A DNA stretch of 64,000 nt from Sphingopyxis bauzanensis (GTDB lineage Bacteria; Pseudomonadota; Alphaproteobacteria; Sphingomonadales; Sphingomonadaceae). The stretch lies in the NCBI RefSeq assembly GCF_002205675.1, contig NZ_NISK01000004.1, forward strand, positions 62,001 to 126,000. Direction: 5' to 3'. Under the pieces are notes generated by a model, which was given only the letters and a program-made list of their open reading frames with translations, was not told the DNA's origin and ran no database searches. The stretch's first letter is position 1. Each line of letters opens with the position of its first letter. This document shows positions 8,367 through 17,044 of the stretch, one piece after another. The position numbers and the translations under genes are program-made.

Positions 8367-9980
8367 CTAGGCCGCCCTTCCCTTTCGCGGGGAGGACTTC
8401 TTGGTGGCCATCTTTGTCGCGGGCACCTTGTTCTTCGCTGCGGGCTTCTTCGCCGCCGACTTCTTGGGCTTAGCCTTTTCGGTGTTAACCTCGGGAGAAG
8501 CAACCTCCGGCGCAGGTTCCTTCGCCACCGACTCCGCGACGCTTTCCTCGGGCTGGCCGAGGGTGCGCAGGAACATGTTGCGGACGTCGCGGACGTGGCT
8601 GTTGATCGTTCGCGGGGTCCACTTCGACGTATCGACCGGAGGCAGAACGGTGACGCGCACCGTCGCAGGGCGCATCACGAACTCGTTCTTCGGCGCGACA
8701 TCGGTCGCATTATGGATCACGATCGGGACGATCGGCACCCCTGCCTGCATCGCCAGATGGAAGGCGCCCTTTTTGAACGGCTCGAGCTTCGGGGTCAGGC
8801 TTCGCGTGCCTTCGGGCGAGATGCAGATCGACTTGCCCTCGATCTTGATCGCATCGACCAGCGGCTCCATTGCCTTGATCGCGCTCTTGCCGTCGGCGCG
8901 GTCGACGAAGACGGTGCCGCCCCATTCCATCAGCTTGCCGAGGATGGGAATATTCTTGATCTCTTTCTTACCCACCCCGCCCATGTCGCGGCGGATGAGC
9001 TTGGCGAGGATCATCACATCAGCCTTGCTCTGGTGGTTGAAGATGAAGACGCAGGGGCGCGAGGACCATAGATGCTTCTCGTCCTCGACCTCCAATTCGA
9101 CCCCGGTGATCGCGGTCGCGAAATCGCCGAACAGCCCGATCGAGAAATTCGCCGCCTCGCGCTGCGAGCGGGTGAGCGCCCAGATCGGCAAGCCCGCGGC
9201 AAAGGCGCCGACGAGCGAGCCGGTGGCGTAGATGGTGCGGGTGTAATCGACCCAGCTCGGGGTGCCGCGGCTGCCAAAGCGTTGAACCGGCCAGCCATTT
9301 TCCTCGGCGATCGCTTTGAGTTTCAAATTCGGGTTGAGCGGGCGCGGTTTGCCGACGCGTTCGAGCAGTTCGATATCGTCGTCGCTGTCCGAGTAGAAAA
9401 AGCTCTTGTCGAGGTCGAGGCCATATTCGGCGGCCAGTTCCTCAGCGGCGAGCACCTTGCCCTCACCGAAGCAGAGCGGGCGGATGATGTCGCCGGTAAA
9501 AACGCCATCCTCAATCTCATAGGCCGAGCATTTGATGTCGGAGATGCCGAGGTCGCGCGCGGTCGGTTCGATCTGATAGATCGTCGCCGACGAGATGATC
9601 GCGACGCGGTGCCCCTTCGCCTGATGCGCCTCGATGATCGCGCGGGTTTCGGGGTAAATCTTGCGGGCGATATGCTTTTTGTAGAGCTCTTCGCCGAATT
9701 CGATGAAGCTTTGTTCGTCGACGCCCTTCATGAATTTCGCGGCGCCCGACATCAGGCCGGAAAAGCCGATGGTACCGAGGCTGTGCTGCGCGATGACCTG
9801 CGCGGTCTCGGCAATTTCTTCCATCGACATTTCGCGGCGCTGGAATTTCTCGCGCAGCATCGCGGTGGCGGAGTAGCCCGAGATGATGGTGCCGTCGAAA
9901 TCGAACAGCGCGGCGATATGCGATCCGGGTTTGGACGCGAGGACTTCTTCCAAATGTGGCTGCGGCCTTGGCACGCGCAT
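8367..9980 (-). CDS. HAD-IB phosphatase fused to 1-acylglycerol-3-phosphate acyltransferase (PlsC)
   Basis: A 537-residue two-domain protein. Residues 20-220 are a HAD-superfamily IB hydrolase with the nucleophile motif DFDGT (Asp27, Asp29), an ISSAT block, and the metal-binding SDSDDD near 197. Residues 290-480 are a PlsC-type acyltransferase with NHQSKAD (His316, Asp321) and SPEGTRS (near 388-394). PlsC acylates lysophosphatidate at sn-2. The HAD part could dephosphorylate a lipid or small phosphate (inference). The last 36 or so residues form a Lys/Ala/Pro-rich, histone-like tail similar in composition to that of the WS/DGAT. Placed next to plsB, it supplies the next step in glycerolipid assembly. 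Similar fusions are known in mycobacteria. Confidence 0.9.
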   Translation of the reverse strand: MRVPRPQPHLEEVLASKPGSHIAALFDFDGTIISGYSATAMLREKFQRREMSMEEIAETAQVIAQHSLGTIGFSGLMSGAAKFMKGVDEQSFIEFGEELYKKHIARKIYPETRAIIEAHQAKGHRVAIISSATIYQIEPTARDLGISDIKCSAYEIEDGVFTGDIIRPLCFGEGKVLAAEELAAEYGLDLDKSFFYSDSDDDIELLERVGKPRPLNPNLKLKAIAEENGWPVQRFGSRGTPSWVDYTRTIYATGSLVGAFAAGLPIWALTRSQREAANFSIGLFGDFATAITGVELEVEDEKHLWSSRPCVFIFNHQSKADVMILAKLIRRDMGGVGKKEIKNIPILGKLMEWGGTVFVDRADGKSAIKAMEPLVDAIKIEGKSICISPEGTRSLTPKLEPFKKGAFHLAMQAGVPIVPIVIHNATDVAPKNEFVMRPATVRVTVLPPVDTSKWTPRTINSHVRDVRNMFLRTLGQPEESVAESVAKEPAPEVASPEVNTEKAKPKKSAAKKPAAKNKVPATKMATKKSSPRKGRAA

Positions 9981-10042
9981 CTCCCCACCAACGGCTTGTT
10001 TGCCGCCTTATCCCTGCACGATGACAGGTAAGATGGGGTTAA

Positions 10043-10663
10043 TCAATGGCACGAAAGTGCGGCCGCTTCCCTTGCCAGTGTCTCGATCCGCGCCGGGTCG
10101 AGCCGCCCTGACGGCACGACCCAGCTGCCGCCGACACACAGCACCGCTTCGAGCGTGAGCCAGTCGGGTGCGGTTGCGAGGCTGATGCCGCCAGTGGGGC
10201 AGAAACGCGCCTGCCCGAAGGGACCGGCGAGCGCCTTCAGCGCCGGGATGCCGCCGCTGGTCGCCGCGGGGAAAAATTTGAAGCGATCGAGGCCGAGGTC
10301 CATGCCGCGCATGATGTCGCCGGCGTTGGCGGTGCCGGGCAGAAAGGGAATGCCGCTCGCGACCGCCGCTTTGCCGAGATTGTCGGTCAGGCCGGGCGAG
10401 ACGATGAACTCGGCGCCCGCATGGATCGCGCCCGCCAGCATCGCGGGGTCGAGCACGGTCCCCGCGCCGACGACCGCGCCCTTGACCGACTTCATCGCGG
10501 TGATCGCGTCGAGCGCCGCGGGGGTGCGCAGCGTGACTTCAAGTACGGTTAGCCCGCCCGCGACGAGCGCCTCGGCCATTGGCACCGCATCCTCGACCCG
10601 GTCGATGACGATCACCGGGATGACGGGAGCGAGGCGCATGATCTGGTCGATGGACTGGCTCAA
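10043..10663 (-). CDS. eda: 2-dehydro-3-deoxy-phosphogluconate (KDPG) aldolase
   Basis: A 206-residue class I aldolase that cleaves KDPG into pyruvate and glyceraldehyde-3-phosphate, the last step of the Entner-Doudoroff pathway. Visible family blocks are [12 protein letters not shown], the VGAGTVLDP segment, the Schiff-base lysine in the FKFFPA block, and FCPTGGI. Length equals the usual 200-215. Its ATG overlaps the edd stop codon by 4 bases (ATGA), so translation is coupled to edd. The enzyme is cytosolic and trimeric in characterised homologues. Confidence 0.95.
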   Translation of the reverse strand: MSQSIDQIMRLAPVIPVIVIDRVEDAVPMAEALVAGGLTVLEVTLRTPAALDAITAMKSVKGAVVGAGTVLDPAMLAGAIHAGAEFIVSPGLTDNLGKAAVASGIPFLPGTANAGDIMRGMDLGLDRFKFFPAATSGGIPALKALAGPFGQARFCPTGGISLATAPDWLTLEAVLCVGGSWVVPSGRLDPARIETLAREAAALSCH

Positions 10664-12501
10664 ATGACGGACTCCATAGCAGCAAGAACGGCCGACCCGC
10701 CCTTCTCGGCTTCGTCGGCGTGGTGGCGGAACAGGGCGAATAGCTCACGACCTACGCCGAGCGCAGGCGGCGGGGCGACGGCGGGCGAGCGCGCGGCCCA
10801 AACCGCGGGATCGACGAGCGCGAGCACCTCGCCTTGCTTCGCACAGACGCGGACCATGTCGCCGTCGTTGAGGAGGGCCAGCGGACCGCTGACGCCGTCG
10901 GCGCCGGGCAAGGCTTCGGGCGACAGGTGGATCGCCGCGGGCACCTTGCCGCTGGCGCCCGACATGCGGCCGTCGGTGAGCAGCGCGACGCGGAAACCGC
11001 GGTCCTGCAGCACGCCGAGTGCGGGGGTGAGCTTGTGCAGTTCGGGCATGCCGTTGGCGCGCGGACCCTGGAAGCGGACGACGACGATGATGTCCTGTTC
11101 GAGTTCGCCTGCCTTGAATGCCGCGAGCACCGCGTCCTGATTGTCGAAAATGCGGCACGGCGCCTCAATCGTCCAGCGATCTTCGGCGACCGCGCTGGTC
11201 TTGATGATCGCGCGGCCCAAATTGCCCGCGAGCAGGCGCATGCCGCCGTCGGGTGAGAAGGGCGCGGTAACGGGGCGCAGCATCGTGTCGTCGCGGCTTG
11301 TCGGGGGGGCGGCCTGCCAGTGGAGCGCGTCCTCGACGAGCACCGGCTCGCTCGCATAATCGGTCATGGTGCCGCCGACGGTGAGCACATCTCCGTGCAG
11401 CAGTCCGGCCGCCAGCAATTCGCGCACGACATAGCCTATGCCGCCCGCGGCGTGGAAATTATTCACGTCGCCCGCGCCGTTCGGATAGACGCGCGCGAGC
11501 AGCGGCACGGCGTGGCTCAGCTCGTCGAAGTCCTGCCAGTCGATGATGATCCCCGCGGCGCGGGCGATGGCTGGGAGATGGATCGCGTGGTTGGTCGAGC
11601 CGCCGGTCGCGAGCAGGCCGATCGCGGCGTTAACGATCGCTTTTTCATCGACGCAGCGCGCCAGCGGGCGGTAGTCGTCGCCGTCCCAGCCGATTTCGGC
11701 CACACGGTGCGTCGCGGCGCGGGTCAGTTCCTGGCGTAACTTGGTGCCGGGGTTGGTGAACGCGCTGCCGGGGATGTGCAGCCCCATCAGTTCCATCATC
11801 ATCTGGTTCGAATTTGCCGTGCCATAGAAGGTGCAGGTGCCCGCGCCATGATAGGAGGCCGCTTCGGCGTCGAGCAGTTCGTCGCGCGTCGCCTTGCCCT
11901 CGGCATAAAGCTGGCGGACGCGCTGCTTTTCCTTGTTGGCGAGGCCTGAGGGCATCGGCCCGGCGGGGATCAGGATTTGCGGCAGATGGCCAAAGCGCAA
12001 CGCGCCGATCAGCAGGCCGGGGACGATCTTGTCGCAGATGCCGAGCAGCAAGGCGCTCTCGAACATCGCATGGCTGAGCGCGATCACGGTGCCCTGCGCG
12101 ATATTGTCGCGGCTGAACAGCGATAGGTCCATGCCCGCCTGCCCCTGCGTCACCCCGTCGCACATCGCGGGAACCCCGCCCGCGACCTGCGCGGTGGCAC
12201 CGACTTCGCGGGCGAAGAGTTTGATCTGTTCGGGGTAGCGGCCATAGGGCTGATGCGCCGAGAGCATATCGTTGTAGCTGGTGACGATGCCGATATTCAT
12301 CGCGCCGCCGGTGCGGATCGCGGGTTTGTCGTCACCCGCGGCGGCAAAGCCGTGCGCGAGGTTGCCGCAGGATAGGTTGCCGCGGTTGGTGCCGGCTTCG
12401 CGCTGGCGCTCTATGAGGTCGAGATAGGCGGCGCGGCGCTGGGCGCTGCGGGCGACGATGCGGTCGGTGACCGCGGCGATGGTTGGGTGGAGGATGGTCA
12501 T
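10660..12501 (-). CDS. edd: Phosphogluconate dehydratase (6-phosphogluconate dehydratase)
   Basis: A 613-residue [4Fe-4S] dehydratase that converts 6-phosphogluconate to KDPG. Family signatures include the [11 protein letters not shown] segment near the N-terminus, [11 protein letters not shown], the cluster-ligand region [23 protein letters not shown], and [11 protein letters not shown] near the C-terminus. Length is typical (about 605). It is followed directly by eda with a 4-base overlap and preceded, after a 204-base repeat-filled gap, by zwf. In a glycolysis-poor sphingomonad this is expected to be the main glucose route (established for relatives such as Zymomonas). Confidence 0.96.
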   Translation of the reverse strand: MTILHPTIAAVTDRIVARSAQRRAAYLDLIERQREAGTNRGNLSCGNLAHGFAAAGDDKPAIRTGGAMNIGIVTSYNDMLSAHQPYGRYPEQIKLFAREVGATAQVAGGVPAMCDGVTQGQAGMDLSLFSRDNIAQGTVIALSHAMFESALLLGICDKIVPGLLIGALRFGHLPQILIPAGPMPSGLANKEKQRVRQLYAEGKATRDELLDAEAASYHGAGTCTFYGTANSNQMMMELMGLHIPGSAFTNPGTKLRQELTRAATHRVAEIGWDGDDYRPLARCVDEKAIVNAAIGLLATGGSTNHAIHLPAIARAAGIIIDWQDFDELSHAVPLLARVYPNGAGDVNNFHAAGGIGYVVRELLAAGLLHGDVLTVGGTMTDYASEPVLVEDALHWQAAPPTSRDDTMLRPVTAPFSPDGGMRLLAGNLGRAIIKTSAVAEDRWTIEAPCRIFDNQDAVLAAFKAGELEQDIIVVVRFQGPRANGMPELHKLTPALGVLQDRGFRVALLTDGRMSGASGKVPAAIHLSPEALPGADGVSGPLALLNDGDMVRVCAKQGEVLALVDPAVWAARSPAVAPPPALGVGRELFALFRHHADEAEKGGSAVLAAMESVI

Positions 12502-12509
12502 GCGATCAA

Positions 12510-12705
12510 ACCTAATCCCTTCTCTCCTTGCGGGAGAAAGATACGAAGCCTTGGCGCGAAGCGCTTAGGCGGAGTTGGATGAGGGGTCGCGAGCCAGAGG
12601 CTCGTGCGGTCGTGCGGACCGCAACCCCTCACCCAGTTTCGATTAGGCAGCAAGATGCCAAGTTTGCGCAACCCTCTCCCGTAAGGGGAGAGGGGGTTTG
12701 TCTGC
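12510..12705. repeat. Intergenic repeat between edd and zwf
   Basis: The 204-base gap is filled by a palindromic element. Its ends read CTTCTCTCCTTGCGGGAGAA and CCCTCTCCCGTAAGGGGAGA, each itself a small hairpin. The middle contains GAGCCAGAGGCTC and CGTGCGGTCGTGCGGACCGC. It resembles the CCCTCTCCC-type repeats scattered through proteobacterial genomes and carries no coding potential. It could act as an mRNA 3' stabiliser or terminator for zwf. Confidence 0.6.
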
Positions 12706-14169
12706 TCAATCATGCCAGCTTGCCCCATCGCGTTCGATCAGTGCGATCGCGCTCGACGGACCCCAGCTGCCTGCCGTGTAGGTCTGCGGCGCCATGTCGA
12801 CCGCGGCCCAGGCGTCGCGGATCGAATCGATCCATTGCCACTGCGCTTCCACTTCATCGCGGCGCACGAACAACGTCTGGTCGCCCTCGATGAAATCGAG
12901 CAGCAGGCGTTCGTATGCGATCCGCCGCCGCTCGCCGGCAAAGCTGTGCGAGAGCGAGACGTCCATCGTCACTTCTTTCAGCTTCACGCCGTCGCGGTCG
13001 AGCCCGGGCTGTTTCGCCATCACCTTGACCCGGATATTCTCCTCGGGTTGCAGGTTGATAATCATCATATTGGCGTCGAGCTTGCCTGCGCCGACGCGCG
13101 CGAAGATATTGTGCGGCACGGGCTTGAACTGGATCAGCACCTCCGACTTGCGTTCGGGCATGCGTTTGCCCGTGCGCAGGTAAAAGGGCACGCCCTTCCA
13201 GCGCCAATTGTCAATGAACGCCTTGATCGCGACAAAGGTTTCGGTGTTCGACGGCTGGCCAAGCTCGTCGGCATAACCGGCGACCGCGCCGCCATTGACC
13301 GCACCGCTGCTATACTGCCCTTTGACGCTATGCGCCTTCACATCCTCGGCGCTCATCTTGCGCAGCGAGCGGAGCAGCTTGACCTTTTCGTCGCGCACCG
13401 CGGTGGCGCTGACGCTGGCGGGCGGCTCCATCGCGATGATTGCGAGCAGCTGGAGCATATGGTTCTGCACCATGTCCTTCAGCGCGCCGACCCCGTCGTA
13501 ATAGGAGACGCGGCCCTCCAACCCGACCGTTTCGGCGACGGTGATCTGGACATGGTCGATCGCCTGTGCGTTCCATAGCGGCTCGAACAACATATTGGCA
13601 AAGCGCAGCGCGAGCAGGTTCTGGACGGTTTCCTTGCCAAGATAATGGTCGATGCGGAACACATGGTCCTCGGCAAAGGCATCGCCGACCTGCGCGTTCA
13701 CGTCGCGTGACGAGGCGAGATCGTGGCCGATCGGCTTTTCCATCGCGATCCGGCATTCGGCGCAGGCGATGCCCGCTGCTTTCAGCCCCTGTGCGATCGG
13801 TCCGAACATCGACGGCGGAGTCGATAGATAGACACCGATCGGGCGCTGCATCCGGTCGCCGAGCAGCGTCGCCAATTCGTCGTAGCCCGTCCCCGCCCCC
13901 GCATCGATCGCGCAATAGTCGATGCGGTCCAGAAAGGCCGCGACACCGGCATCTTCGATACGGTCGGCGGGCAGATGCTCGGTCAGCGCTGCGCGGACCT
14001 GCGCGTGAAAGGCGGCACGGTCCATCTTCGAGCGCCCCGATCCGAGGATCGTCAGCGCGTCGGCGAGCAGCCCGTCAAGATGCAAATTGTAGAGCGAGGG
14101 AAAGAGCATCCGCTGCGCGAGGTCGCCCGTCGCGCCGAACAGCACCAATGTCTCGACTTTCACGCTCAC
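12706..14169 (-). CDS. zwf: Glucose-6-phosphate 1-dehydrogenase
   Basis: A 487-residue NADP-dependent dehydrogenase that oxidises glucose-6-phosphate to 6-phosphogluconolactone. The coenzyme motif GATGDLA lies at the N-terminus and the active-site block RIDHYLGKE near residue 165. The start chosen is the GTG of GTGAGCGTG, preceded by AAGGGG at good spacing. An upstream in-frame ATG would add 65 residues of non-homologous sequence. zwf heads the Entner-Doudoroff group zwf-edd-eda. The lactonase gene pgl, often found between zwf and edd in relatives, is absent from this locus, as is glk. Confidence 0.95.
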   Translation of the reverse strand: MSVKVETLVLFGATGDLAQRMLFPSLYNLHLDGLLADALTILGSGRSKMDRAAFHAQVRAALTEHLPADRIEDAGVAAFLDRIDYCAIDAGAGTGYDELATLLGDRMQRPIGVYLSTPPSMFGPIAQGLKAAGIACAECRIAMEKPIGHDLASSRDVNAQVGDAFAEDHVFRIDHYLGKETVQNLLALRFANMLFEPLWNAQAIDHVQITVAETVGLEGRVSYYDGVGALKDMVQNHMLQLLAIIAMEPPASVSATAVRDEKVKLLRSLRKMSAEDVKAHSVKGQYSSGAVNGGAVAGYADELGQPSNTETFVAIKAFIDNWRWKGVPFYLRTGKRMPERKSEVLIQFKPVPHNIFARVGAGKLDANMMIINLQPEENIRVKVMAKQPGLDRDGVKLKEVTMDVSLSHSFAGERRRIAYERLLLDFIEGDQTLFVRRDEVEAQWQWIDSIRDAWAAVDMAPQTYTAGSWGPSSAIALIERDGASWHD

Positions 14170-14272
14170 GCCAATCCCCTTGGATATCCATGAAGGGAAA
14201 TGGCGGAGCCGCGGCGCGAATGCAACGCGCATACGTAGGCCGCTCCAAATCGGACCGGCATGTAACCCGGGC

Positions 14273-14585
14273 TCACCGATCCGAAAAATCATCCTCCATG
14301 ATTGCGCGGATGTTGGTTGTGCCTTTGGCCAGGAACGCCGGGTCGACATTCTCATTCTCGCCATGCTGGTTATTGTCGGCGTTGACGACGGAGATCGTCA
14401 CCATCGGCGCGCCGAGTTCACTCGCAAACGGCGCCAGCGGCAAACTGCCCCCGGTCGATATATTCCTCCAGCGTCGCGGCACCGAGCATCGCCAGCTGCG
14501 CCGCAGCGGGCGGGGTGACGACTGCGGCTAACAGTCCGACCATATCCGTTGCGCACTTATGCCATCGTCTCGACCAACGCTGCAT
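14273..14585 (-). pseudogene. Eroded M20-family peptidase remnant
   Basis: One frame ending here reads as the C-terminus of an M20/M25/M40 metallopeptidase: GGSLPLAPFASELGAP, then a DNNQHGENEN block that normally includes the last metal-ligand histidine region. A second frame starting further upstream reads as a short signal-peptide-like N-terminus ending in AVVTPPAAAQ. The two are out of frame and lack roughly the central 350-400 residues, so the gene has lost its catalytic core. This is all the 534-base gap between zwf and glpD holds. Confidence 0.6.
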
Positions 14586-14703
14586 GTTCTCTTCCCCTTG
14601 CCCAAACCTGTGACGACCTTCGCAACCGACCGCGCTGCGCTCCACCATTGCCGATGGTCACCTGCATTGACCGCCCCGACGCACCTGCCTTAGGGAGGTC
14701 GTC

Positions 14704-16218
14704 ATGCCCGGCAGCGCCCAGCCCTATGACGTCATTGTAATCGGAGGCGGCGTCAATGGCGCCGGGGTCGCGCGCGACGCCGCGGGGCGCGGGGCGCGGG
14801 TGTTGCTGCTCGAAGCGGGCGACTTGGCGCAGGGGACGTCGTCGGCCTCGACCAAGCTGATCCATGGCGGGCTGCGCTACCTCGAGCATTATGAATTCGG
14901 CCTGGTGCGCGAGGCGCTGAAGGAGCGCGAGACTTTGTGGGGCATCGCGCCGCATATCATCTGGCCGCTGCGCTTCGTCTTGCCGCACCGGCCGGGGCTG
15001 CGCCCGCGCTGGCTGTTGCGGCTCGGGCTGTTCCTCTATGACCATATTGGCGGGCGCAAGAAACTGCCCGCGACGCGCTCGATCGACCTGCGCCGTCATG
15101 TCGCGGGAGAACCGTTGCAGCCGCAATATACGCATGGCTTTGAATATTCGGATGGTTGGGTCGACGATGCACGGCTGGTGCTGCTCAACGCGCGAGATGC
15201 CGCCGCGCATGGCGCGAAGGTGCGCACCCGCACCCCCGCCGACACACTGCGCTGCGAAGACGGGCTGTGGGTGGTCGAGGCAAGCTGCGACAATGGGCAT
15301 CGCTATCGTTTCACCGGGCGCGCGATTGTCAATGCCGCCGGGCCAGCGGTGCTCGACCTGCTCAAGCGCGCCGATGCCGAACCAGAACACAAGATGCGGC
15401 TGGTGCGCGGATCGCATATCGTGGTGCGGCGGTTGTTCCAGCATGACTATGCCTATTTCTTCCAGCTCCCCGACGGGCGGATCTTTTTCGCCATTCCCTA
15501 TGAGCGCGACTTCACGCTGATCGGCACCACCGACGTCGATCATGACGGCCCCGCCAGCGCGGCGCGGGCGAGCGCGGACGAAATCGCCTATCTGTGCGAA
15601 GGCGCCAGCCTATATTTCCGCGAACCGATCACCCCCGCCGATGTCGTGTGGACCTATTCGGGGGTGCGGCCACTGATCGAGGACGGATCGGGGCGACCCG
15701 AAGCGGCGACGCGCGGTTACCGGATCGACCTTGACATGGAAGAGGGCGCGCCACTGCTCACCATCTATGGCGGCAAGATCACCAGCTATCGCCATGTTGC
15801 CGAGGCCGCGGTCGATGAACTGGCGGGCCATGTGCCAGCGATGGCGGGGAAGCGCTGGACCGGCAAAGCGGCGCTGCCGGGGGGTGATTTTCCGACCAGC
15901 GGCGCGGCGGCGCTGAAGGCCGAGATCAAGCTTGCGCATCCTTTCCTGACCGCCGCGACGGTCGATCGGATCGTCAAGGCCTATGGTACCGACGCGCGGC
16001 GCTGGCTGGGCGATGCCGACGACTGGGACGCGCTGGGCGGCGAGATTGCGCACGGGCTGAGCGTGGCCGAGGCAGCGTGGCTGATCGATCATGAATGGGC
16101 GCAGACGACCGACGACATATTGTGGCGGCGCAGCAAGCTGGGGCTGCATTTCAGCGAGGACGATGTCGCGAAGCTCGCGGCGTGGCTCGACGCGAAGGTC
16201 GTCATGCCTGCCGCATAA
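14704..16218 (+). CDS. glpD: Aerobic glycerol-3-phosphate dehydrogenase
   Basis: A 504-residue FAD-dependent, peripheral inner-membrane enzyme that oxidises glycerol-3-phosphate to dihydroxyacetone phosphate and passes electrons to ubiquinone. The FAD-binding motif GGGVNGAGVARDAAGRG is at residues 13-29. It is followed by the family block SSASTKLIHGGLRYLEHYEF. The C-terminal IYGGKITSYR segment is also typical. Length matches E. coli GlpD (501). It has no glpK or glpF neighbour and ends 17 bases inside the convergent SDR gene. It opposes gpsA, so glycerol released by lipid breakdown could return to central metabolism through it. Confidence 0.95.
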   Translation: MPGSAQPYDVIVIGGGVNGAGVARDAAGRGARVLLLEAGDLAQGTSSASTKLIHGGLRYLEHYEFGLVREALKERETLWGIAPHIIWPLRFVLPHRPGLRPRWLLRLGLFLYDHIGGRKKLPATRSIDLRRHVAGEPLQPQYTHGFEYSDGWVDDARLVLLNARDAAAHGAKVRTRTPADTLRCEDGLWVVEASCDNGHRYRFTGRAIVNAAGPAVLDLLKRADAEPEHKMRLVRGSHIVVRRLFQHDYAYFFQLPDGRIFFAIPYERDFTLIGTTDVDHDGPASAARASADEIAYLCEGASLYFREPITPADVVWTYSGVRPLIEDGSGRPEAATRGYRIDLDMEEGAPLLTIYGGKITSYRHVAEAAVDELAGHVPAMAGKRWTGKAALPGGDFPTSGAAALKAEIKLAHPFLTAATVDRIVKAYGTDARRWLGDADDWDALGGEIAHGLSVAEAAWLIDHEWAQTTDDILWRRSKLGLHFSEDDVAKLAAWLDAKVVMPAA

Positions 16219-16945
16219 TCGCTTCGGCGTCGGCGCCCGCGGGGAAATGCGCCCGCCCGGTATTGTCATGCACCGCTTGCCAGACCGCCCGCGCGACATC
16301 GGCTTCGGTCGTGAATAATGCGGGTTTGGCCATCGCCATGAGGATCGGCTCGGCATAGGACCAATAGGGTTCTGGCAACACGTCGGCGAGTTCGACGTCG
16401 GCGTTTTGCGCAAAGGCGGTCGTCGGGCCATAGCCGGGCTCGATCAGCTTCACCGCGATGCCGAGCGGCGCGAGTTCGTGGGCAAGGCTGCCAGTGAAGC
16501 CCTGGATCGCGGCCTTGCTGCCGGTATAGGCGGCGGCGAGTGGGAAGGAGGCGAGCGTCGCCGTCGAGGTGACGTTGACGATGAGGCCCGCGCCGCGTTC
16601 GCGAAACTGCGGGATCACCGCCTGCGCCATGGCGATCGTGCCGAGCGTGTTGGTGGCATAGACGTCGCGGATCCTCTGCATCGGTGAATGCTCGAGCGCG
16701 CCGAACAGGCCGATGCCAGCATTGTTGACGAGCACGTCGATCGGCCCCGCCAGTTCGAGCGCCAGCGCGATGCTGTCGGCGTCGGTGACGTCGAGCGCGA
16801 CGACGCGCAGCCGGTCGGAGGCGGGGAACAGGTCCGGGCGCGGTTTGCGCATCGTCGCGACGACGGCCCAGCCCTGCGCGTAAAAATGCCGCGCGGTTTC
16901 AAAACCGTAGCCCGACGAGCAGCCGGTGATGAGGATGGTTTTCAA
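16202..16945 (-). CDS. Short-chain dehydrogenase/reductase (SDR)
   Basis: A 247-residue classical SDR oxidoreductase. The cofactor motif TGxxxGxG is TGCSSGYG at residues 8-15. NNAGIG follows near residue 92, and the catalytic Tyr/Lys pair lies in AAYTGSKAA. Arg residues after the second beta strand (RKPRP) suggest NADP preference (inference). It is divergently arranged with an AraC-type regulator, 99 bases apart, so it is probably that regulator's target. The substrate is unknown; relatives act on aldehydes, ketones and retinol-like compounds. Confidence 0.85.
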   Translation of the reverse strand: MKTILITGCSSGYGFETARHFYAQGWAVVATMRKPRPDLFPASDRLRVVALDVTDADSIALALELAGPIDVLVNNAGIGLFGALEHSPMQRIRDVYATNTLGTIAMAQAVIPQFRERGAGLIVNVTSTATLASFPLAAAYTGSKAAIQGFTGSLAHELAPLGIAVKLIEPGYGPTTAFAQNADVELADVLPEPYWSYAEPILMAMAKPALFTTEADVARAVWQAVHDNTGRAHFPAGADAEAIMRQA

Positions 16946-16996
16946 GGACGCTTTCCTTTTTTGAAGTGGGTGGAAAGCGTCTAGCCATAGAATGTC

Positions 16997-17040
16997 GGAC
17001 GATATATAATCATAAATCCTAATTTTATTACAGATCGTCC
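16997..17040. promoter_or_regulatory. Candidate operator between SDR gene and AraC regulator
   Basis: The divergent gap has an A/T-rich core flanked by a 7-base inverted repeat, GGACGAT and ATCGTCC, with arms 30 bases apart. It ends 4 bases before the regulator's ATG. Position and symmetry suit binding by the adjacent AraC-family protein. This is a prediction from symmetry only. Confidence 0.4.
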
Positions 17041-17044
17041 AGAT

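Noticed and set aside
14170..14364. Longer zwf start
   Set aside because: The 65 extra residues are not homologous to Zwf; the GTG with AAGGGG upstream gives the family N-terminus.
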